Origin: Capitulum mitella
Taxonomy: Eukaryota; Arthropoda; Thecostraca; Pollicipedomorpha; Pollicipedidae
Direction: 5' to 3'
Assembly (NCBI GenBank): GCA_030062745.1
Contig: CP099852.1
Location: 19,277,949-19,341,948, forward strand
DNA length: 64,000 nucleotides
The stretch's first letter is position 1. Every line of letters starts with the position of its first letter. This document shows positions 58,501 to 64,000 of the stretch, in pieces. Both the position numbers and the translations under genes were made by a program. The notes beneath the pieces are model-generated. The model was not told the origin of the DNA and made no database searches. It saw only the letters and a program-made list of their open reading frames with translations.

Positions 58501-61500
58501 CGTAGACTCCCGCATCAATGCACCATTTATAGCCAATCTCCACGTCGTGGAACGGGGCTGCGCTGTGGCTCTCACCGCATTGCTTCAGGACCGTGGCCCA
58601 GGAAGACTGGGTGGATCCTGTCCTACGAAGGACCTGCGGCCTACCTCGACAACGACCAGTACCTTGGTCTTGGGAACGACCTTGACGCCCGAGCGGATCC
58701 TGATGTCCCATTCCTCATGCTCCTCGACCGAACCACTTTCGCGATCAGCTGCGGTTACACTTAAACGCACATTACGTCAACATGTTTGGCTTTCACAAGC
58801 AGTGAGGTTACCGCTGGGGCAGCACAAAAGTTGAACAGTCATCTGCGACCAGTATGTGGAATCTGATCACAAAAAAAAACTCTGCACACAGACCAAACTA
58901 CTGTTTGGTTGCATCGCTCTCCTCAAACCGGTCACCGTCCTCTTCACGTGGCTTTCAAAACGAGAAAAATCCAGTTTACGAGAGGCGTTTTTCATGACGG
59001 AGGTCGGGAGCCTGAAAGTGCCGAGGGGAAGCACGTCTGTCTTTACCCAGGGTCTTGTCATCAGCACCTCGCGGAGGGGGCACCACTCAGCACCGCTCCA
59101 CGCGATCTGAACGTTAAACAGCACGTGCACAACGGCAGCCACGTGTCTGCTCTCCGATCCACCGAGTTTATTCTTTCGGGGGCAATTAATGGCGCTAGTT
59201 ATGATGAGAATCAGCACGCGATGAAGCAAGCGTGGAATACAGCGCAGCAACGCAGCTCCGTTTCTTCCTCTGACTGGAGCAACATGCCTGAAAGCGATTC
59301 CAAAATCGATGCTAACTGCGTCAACTCAGCTTCCTCCTCTGACTAGAGAAACATGCATGAGAGCGATGCCAAAATCGATGCCAACAGAGTCATCCGAGCT
59401 CTTAAAAAAAACACCAATAGGATTGCATGGAACAGGAAATGAAAATGTTGTCAGTTACGCAATAGGTAATCCGGGTCCAGAGCTTTAAACAGGCGACTTC
59501 TCCCGCTAAAATCAGACCGCATCTCCTCTAAGCTAAAGCCGAGGCGTAAAAGAGGCGCAGATAGTGATCGGTATTTCGTCTGCGGTGTTACCGCAGTTAC
59601 ACAACCAGGACAACACCTCGCGGTAATGAGATAATAGCTATGTTTTGCTGTGCGCGTTTCCCGTGATCGCGTCCATTTTCCCCTCAAATCCGGATCCGTT
59701 AATGTTCCGGCTGCAGTCAACCAAGCACGCGGACCCCACCATCACGTGACTTATGGGGAACTCCGCTCTAAACCACATCAACCCCGAACCGAACAAGATG
59801 AACGGTTTTTATCCTGGCGACCAAATGACCCCATGCGCAAGCAGTCGCCCCAGGAAGTGCCTCCCGCATGCACAGTCTCCCCCGCCAGTGTACAATAAAT
59901 ACTGCCTGAAAATCGCATGCACCTGTGCATTCAGTTTTCCCAGCCCGGCATTACGTTTCAGCGCGGCATTCCCGGCGGGGCAGTGGCGATTCCAGCCCGG
60001 CATTCCCCAGCGGCCAGGCGTTGACCAAGTGATCTAACGCGGGTACCGACTCCCAACCGTACCGAGTGTTCTCAGGCTAATGCCTCCTGGTGCTGGGGTC
60101 GCGACCTTTCGCATCCACGGACAAAGGCGAACGGTTTCCTCACAAACCGCGGCTTTCTCGCGGCAGATCAATTCCTGCTTCTTTGCGATGCTTGGTGGAG
60201 GTTGAGAAACCATCAATACTGATTAAGAGCGAGGCCGCAGGCCGACAGTCTTACTTCGGCTAAGAGAAAAACAAACTGAGCGGCCGCTCAAGGCCGGTAC
60301 GGTAATTACGTTTTCTGGGGCTAAATAATTCCGCAGCCATCAGGCACAGTCGTGAAATGTTCGCCAGTAAATAGCACTCATTTCTCTAAATTGCATGCAT
60401 ATGTGTTCGCATTGCGTTGCCTTGCATGCTCTTCCGCTCACATTGTTATTCCGAGAATAATGTTTCTGCCCTTAGACCTTTTTCACGTGGATTTTAATCA
60501 TTCAGCAATGGTGGCGAACATTATCATGGACGCACGTTATCTGAAAACTTTCACTTCCTTAGGATGCAACGTGCTGAAATGAATCACTAAGTATCCCGTT
60601 GCATCGCGAGAGCACAAAGAGAAGGTTATACGCCAGCAGTATTAAGAACATATTTTCAAACTGAGACAGAAATGGCATAGGCGTCGGTCGCCAAGTGTCC
60701 AACGCGACGTCTTACAAGTTTAAAAGAAGTGCCGTAAGCCATTTCGACAAACGCTTGTAACCATGTGTTGCTGAATTCACCGTCCATGAAATGTCGATGT
60801 GGTCAACACATCTATATGACATTTTATGCTGTCTAAGCATTACTTCAGCATTGCGGTAAGCCAGCTGCTTTACTTATAGAATGCCTCTAGCAAGATGTGC
60901 AAGGTGGTCCCACTCTGATTTTTCCCGATTCCAACATCTGTGGCTTACCCAACTCCCTGGAGATGGTCTGGTATCATTTCTAACCTTCATCGCAAATCAG
61001 AAATCGCAGCCGCAGCATCCAGCTGCACTGCAAAAGCTCCATTTATCAGGATCAACCAGCAGCACCAACCAATAACTACCGGACGAACTGAAATGAAGCA
61101 TCAGACATCGCCCCACGAAAGCACAAGTTCATAGAAGAGCACTGCTTCTTTCCTCAAAGGGAAGCGACTGACAGCTCCGGTGACTGTAAATGGCCTGGGT
61201 CTGTGTGGGCCTGTTTCATAAACGTCCTAGCACCCAGCTATTACGGAGCGTAATAAAATCGCCGCCTTGTGATACGCGTCCTTGCGCGGTGAGAAGAAAC
61301 GGCGTCGTCGGCGACTGCGCTCGGCGAAAATCGGTCTGGGAAAGAGGGTTTCGGGAAACGCTTTGCCGGCACGGTTCGCACATTATAAGCGTTTCGGCAG
61401 AAGGATCAATGAGTGAAACAGAAGCGATTGAAGAGAGGTGATCAAGGACAAAAGGGTAGCTCCAAGAGTGTGGAGGAGCTGTGTTCGGATACAGAGTTTA

Positions 61501-61942
61501 AGAAAAAGAACGCACCACGTCTACGAGTATAATAAATCAACGGCAAACGTGAGATGTTAACAGCCAAGCAAACAGTCCCATTTCTATACTTTCATTTCCA
61601 CTTATAAGATGTTACATTGTGAGGGCAGCCTTGAAGCTTTTTCGTTATACATCACCAAACGATAATATTGCGAAATAACGCCGAGAATTCTGCACACATT
61701 TTGAAGTGCATGAATTCTATGGCTTTCTATTGATGAAAAGTCATTAATAAACGTGCTGGTGAATGGCGATGAAGGTTATTTGTCAGATAAACAACATTCC
61801 TGCCGGTTGTTGCATGTAATGGCATGCTGCAGATAATGACAGGTAATGAAAGTAAAGCTTCTGAGGCAAAAATATCTGTCATTTACATTTGAGTTTTTTG
61901 GAAACATGAGACACAGCTCACCAAAAAGAGCGAGCTCTTTAA
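55523..61942. other. long gene-poor stretch
   Basis: No exon with recognisable family motif on either strand over 6.4 kb. It contains a family 4 MITE fragment near 58450-58505 (TAGGGCTAATATTAAAAC) and a tandem duplication at 59251-59393. Open frames of up to about 145 codons overlap one another and look random. Confidence 0.4.
59251..59393 (+). repeat. ~70-bp tandem duplication
   Basis: Two adjoining diverged copies share TTCCTCYTCTGACT(G/A)GAG, AACATGC.TGA.AGCGAT and CCAAAATCGATGC(T/C)AAC. Confidence 0.75.
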
Positions 61943-63158
61943 TCCTATTCCCGCAGGGCTAGACGGTATGGTCGATTCCCGGCAGGGGGGTGGGGCGGAT
62001 TCGTCCCCCCCCGGGCCTCGAGAACTACACATCCGATTTCATCGCAACAAACGGCAATCGATTTCCCATGGCGTGAACTACATTTTTATAAAAAGAAATT
62101 TTCGAAATTTTAAAATGTGTGGATACAGGGGGGCAAAAATGCCAAATCAGGGGTATTTTTGGACTTCTTATAACTCCGTTGTTTATCGACCGATTTCAGT
62201 CAAACTGGCATGGATCGAGAGATTATGGATAGGGCTTTTACCATGGGGATACAAATCCGAAATTTTGTGAAAATTTATCGGCGTTCACAGGGTTTCAAAA
62301 ACAGGAGGATTAGCTTTATAACAAATGAATGAACAAAAGAGGCAAAAACACTTTTTTGGCTTCTGCTAGTCATGTTATGCTAAAGAAGTACAAATCGCAT
62401 CACAATGTTTGTATAATGTTAGCATAGGCGGTGCCAGGGACATGAAAAAGGGGAAACTGTCATGGTCACACGTTCTTCAGATCAACTTGTGACCTTTGAC
62501 CTTAAATGATCTCCAGTGACCTTGGGGTCACTTGGAATGATCTCGTGTGCATTTAATATTATCTGTAAACGTTTTCAATTATTTGAATTCACTCTATTTC
62601 AAAAATTTCATTTATGACTATTGCAATATACTCGTAGAGTACGTGCACTGACATTTTAGGTCATAGCTCCGTGACCCGACCTGATATCGAGCTGAAACTT
62701 GGTACACAAGTAGAAGGCACCCTTCTATGTCATTTGTATTCCAGGTTTGGCATTTGAAAAAATAGCGCAAAAATTATTGCAAAAAAAACAAATTTTGACT
62801 TTTGACGTTGACCTGACCTTGTAAAGTGACCTCAGATGAACAAAATTATATCTGCACATTGGCCAACTATTTAGCGATACAGCATGTAAAGTGTTAAGTT
62901 CTATCTTAAAAACTCTGTTTTTGGCAGACATTTTCCTTTTACCCTCAACATGGCCAAAAATGGCCTGAGGTGCCTCCCAAAAACGTTGCCTGGCTCCGCC
63001 CTTGAGCAAAATAGACTTTTGAAAGTTTGTCACGGCACGTAGAAAGAATAGCTAGGAAAATTCAGCAAGTTTCGTGAAGCTGCGTTAAAAAGCCTGGAAT
63101 TGGCAAACAAAGAACCCGAGGGGGGCGGATTCAGCCCCCCCCCTTGCCGAGAATAGGG
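61943..63158 (+). mobile_element. TTAA-flanked 1.2-kb element, family C, copy 2
   Basis: A 1216-bp element with ends TCCTATTCCCG and GAGAATAGGG, flanked by TTAA at 61939-61942 and 63159-63162. It is colinear with 24930-26140 throughout and has no coding capacity. Both copies carry the same internal words (GTGACCTTTGACCTTAAATG, GGTACACAAGTAGA), so they come from one family. Confidence 0.87.
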
Positions 63159-63162
63159 TTAA

Positions 63163-64000
63163 GGAAAGGGCTTGCTGCTGTACACGATATTAAGAGCTTT
63201 GATTTAGTTGAGATTTCAGATCGGTTTTCGTTTGGGTTCTGAATCAAGCACCTCGTTTTGGTCATCGCTCTGCCTTGTTGTTTGTGTTACCTGTGCTGGT
63301 CTGTGTAAGATAACGTCGGCACACAACTTCATTTTAAATGGAGTCTTCCGCACCCAGACCCTTGGCACTGATGAGGACATTTCTTCTTACTATTCGTCAG
63401 CAATATCATCGGTAACCAATATGGAGCAAAATCAGTTTTTGCCGCGAAACAAGCCTGCCGACCAGCAGAGAGACAAATGCGTCACGTCACGGCATAACGC
63501 AAATGTGTTCGTGCACCAGCCAATGGCACCTGCCATTTCTCTCGTTCAGGATTTGTGATGCTCTTCTTGTTGATACTTAGTTTGGACACTTCGGAGTTAT
63601 TTTAAAGTATTACATGTCATCACACTCGTGGGTGCAGCATACGGTTGAACAGGTGGGGCGGTGGCCCTACCGCATTTGGATAACTTTAACATTTGCCGTG
63701 CGGTATCACGAAGACAGGCACTTTCTAAAAAATGGCTCCGGGCCGTATCAGTTATGAAAATGCTCCAGCACCAGTGACTGCAACAACGAGAAATTATTAA
63801 CTTGGAAATAACTGAACATGCAACCACCATACGACAAATGGTTGGCAGGGACGTGGCCAAGGGGGACCATGGGGGCCATGCCCCCCCCGAAACAAGCGGT
63901 CTTTACTAGATATAAAGAACTTTGCAGAAATACGTAACAATGATCATACATATGTTGCAAAAGCAAACATTATATGTTTTCCTGCGAGTTAAACATGCTA
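63163..64000. other. right edge of window, unassigned
   Basis: No gene recognised. CAGGGACGTGGCCAAGGGGG at about 63846 looks like the left end of another hAT-like element, but no right end is seen before the window stops. Confidence 0.3.

Noticed and set aside
1-64000. tRNA, rRNA or snRNA genes
   Set aside because: I looked for TpsiC-arm words (GGTTCGAATCC type) with matching acceptor stems and found none convincing. A covariance-model scan would be needed to be sure.

Overview
The window looks like arthropod, most probably crustacean, nuclear DNA. The best evidence is a two-exon crustin-type gene (50.1-52.2 kb) with the four-cysteine block plus an eight-cysteine WAP domain found in crustacean antimicrobial peptides. 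An ionotropic-receptor gene and arthropod-type LINE and BEL/Pao retroelements agree with this. Exons are GC-rich and sit in less GC-rich, repeat-laden introns and intergenic DNA. The species cannot be fixed from the sequence; a barnacle-like crustacean is only a guess.

Layout. 0.5-7.1 kb, minus strand: six exons of a galactokinase gene whose last exon(s) lie beyond the left edge. 7.8-16.6 kb: repeats, including a 1.2-kb TTAA-flanked element and short hAT-like MITEs, and one possible secreted-protein exon. 16.6-22.9 kb, minus strand: an almost complete but broken I/Jockey-type LINE (gag with three CCHC knuckles, endonuclease, reverse transcriptase, RNase H). 23.1-26.5 kb: MITEs and a nested pair of TTAA elements. 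27.0-29.0 kb, plus strand: an intronless ionotropic receptor. 29.4-32.3 kb: transposon debris, including what looks like the 3' end of an LTR element. 34.6 kb: a 45-bp minisatellite. 36.2-38.0 kb: a BEL/Pao pol relic. 39.1-40.7 kb, plus strand: a frameshifted SLC22-type organic ion transporter. 41-46 kb: MITEs and several decayed tandem arrays, including a ~100-bp-period satellite. 50.1-52.2 kb, minus strand: the crustin gene. 52.8-64 kb: mostly gene-poor, with further MITEs and a second copy of the 1.2-kb TTAA element.

The genes do not form a pathway or cluster; the window is ordinary gene-poor eukaryotic DNA carrying four recognisable genes (sugar metabolism, chemosensation, transport, immunity). 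The most unusual signal is structural. Tandem arrays have grown out of exon borders in two genes: the galactokinase exon-6 donor and the crustin exon-2 acceptor are each repeated many times in the adjacent intron. Coding-derived arrays also occur in the receptor (33-bp units) and the transporter (9-bp units). The mobile-element record is also clear: about ten short hAT-like elements have recognisable 8-bp target duplications, and one TTAA insertion has its empty site preserved in a paralogous copy within the window.
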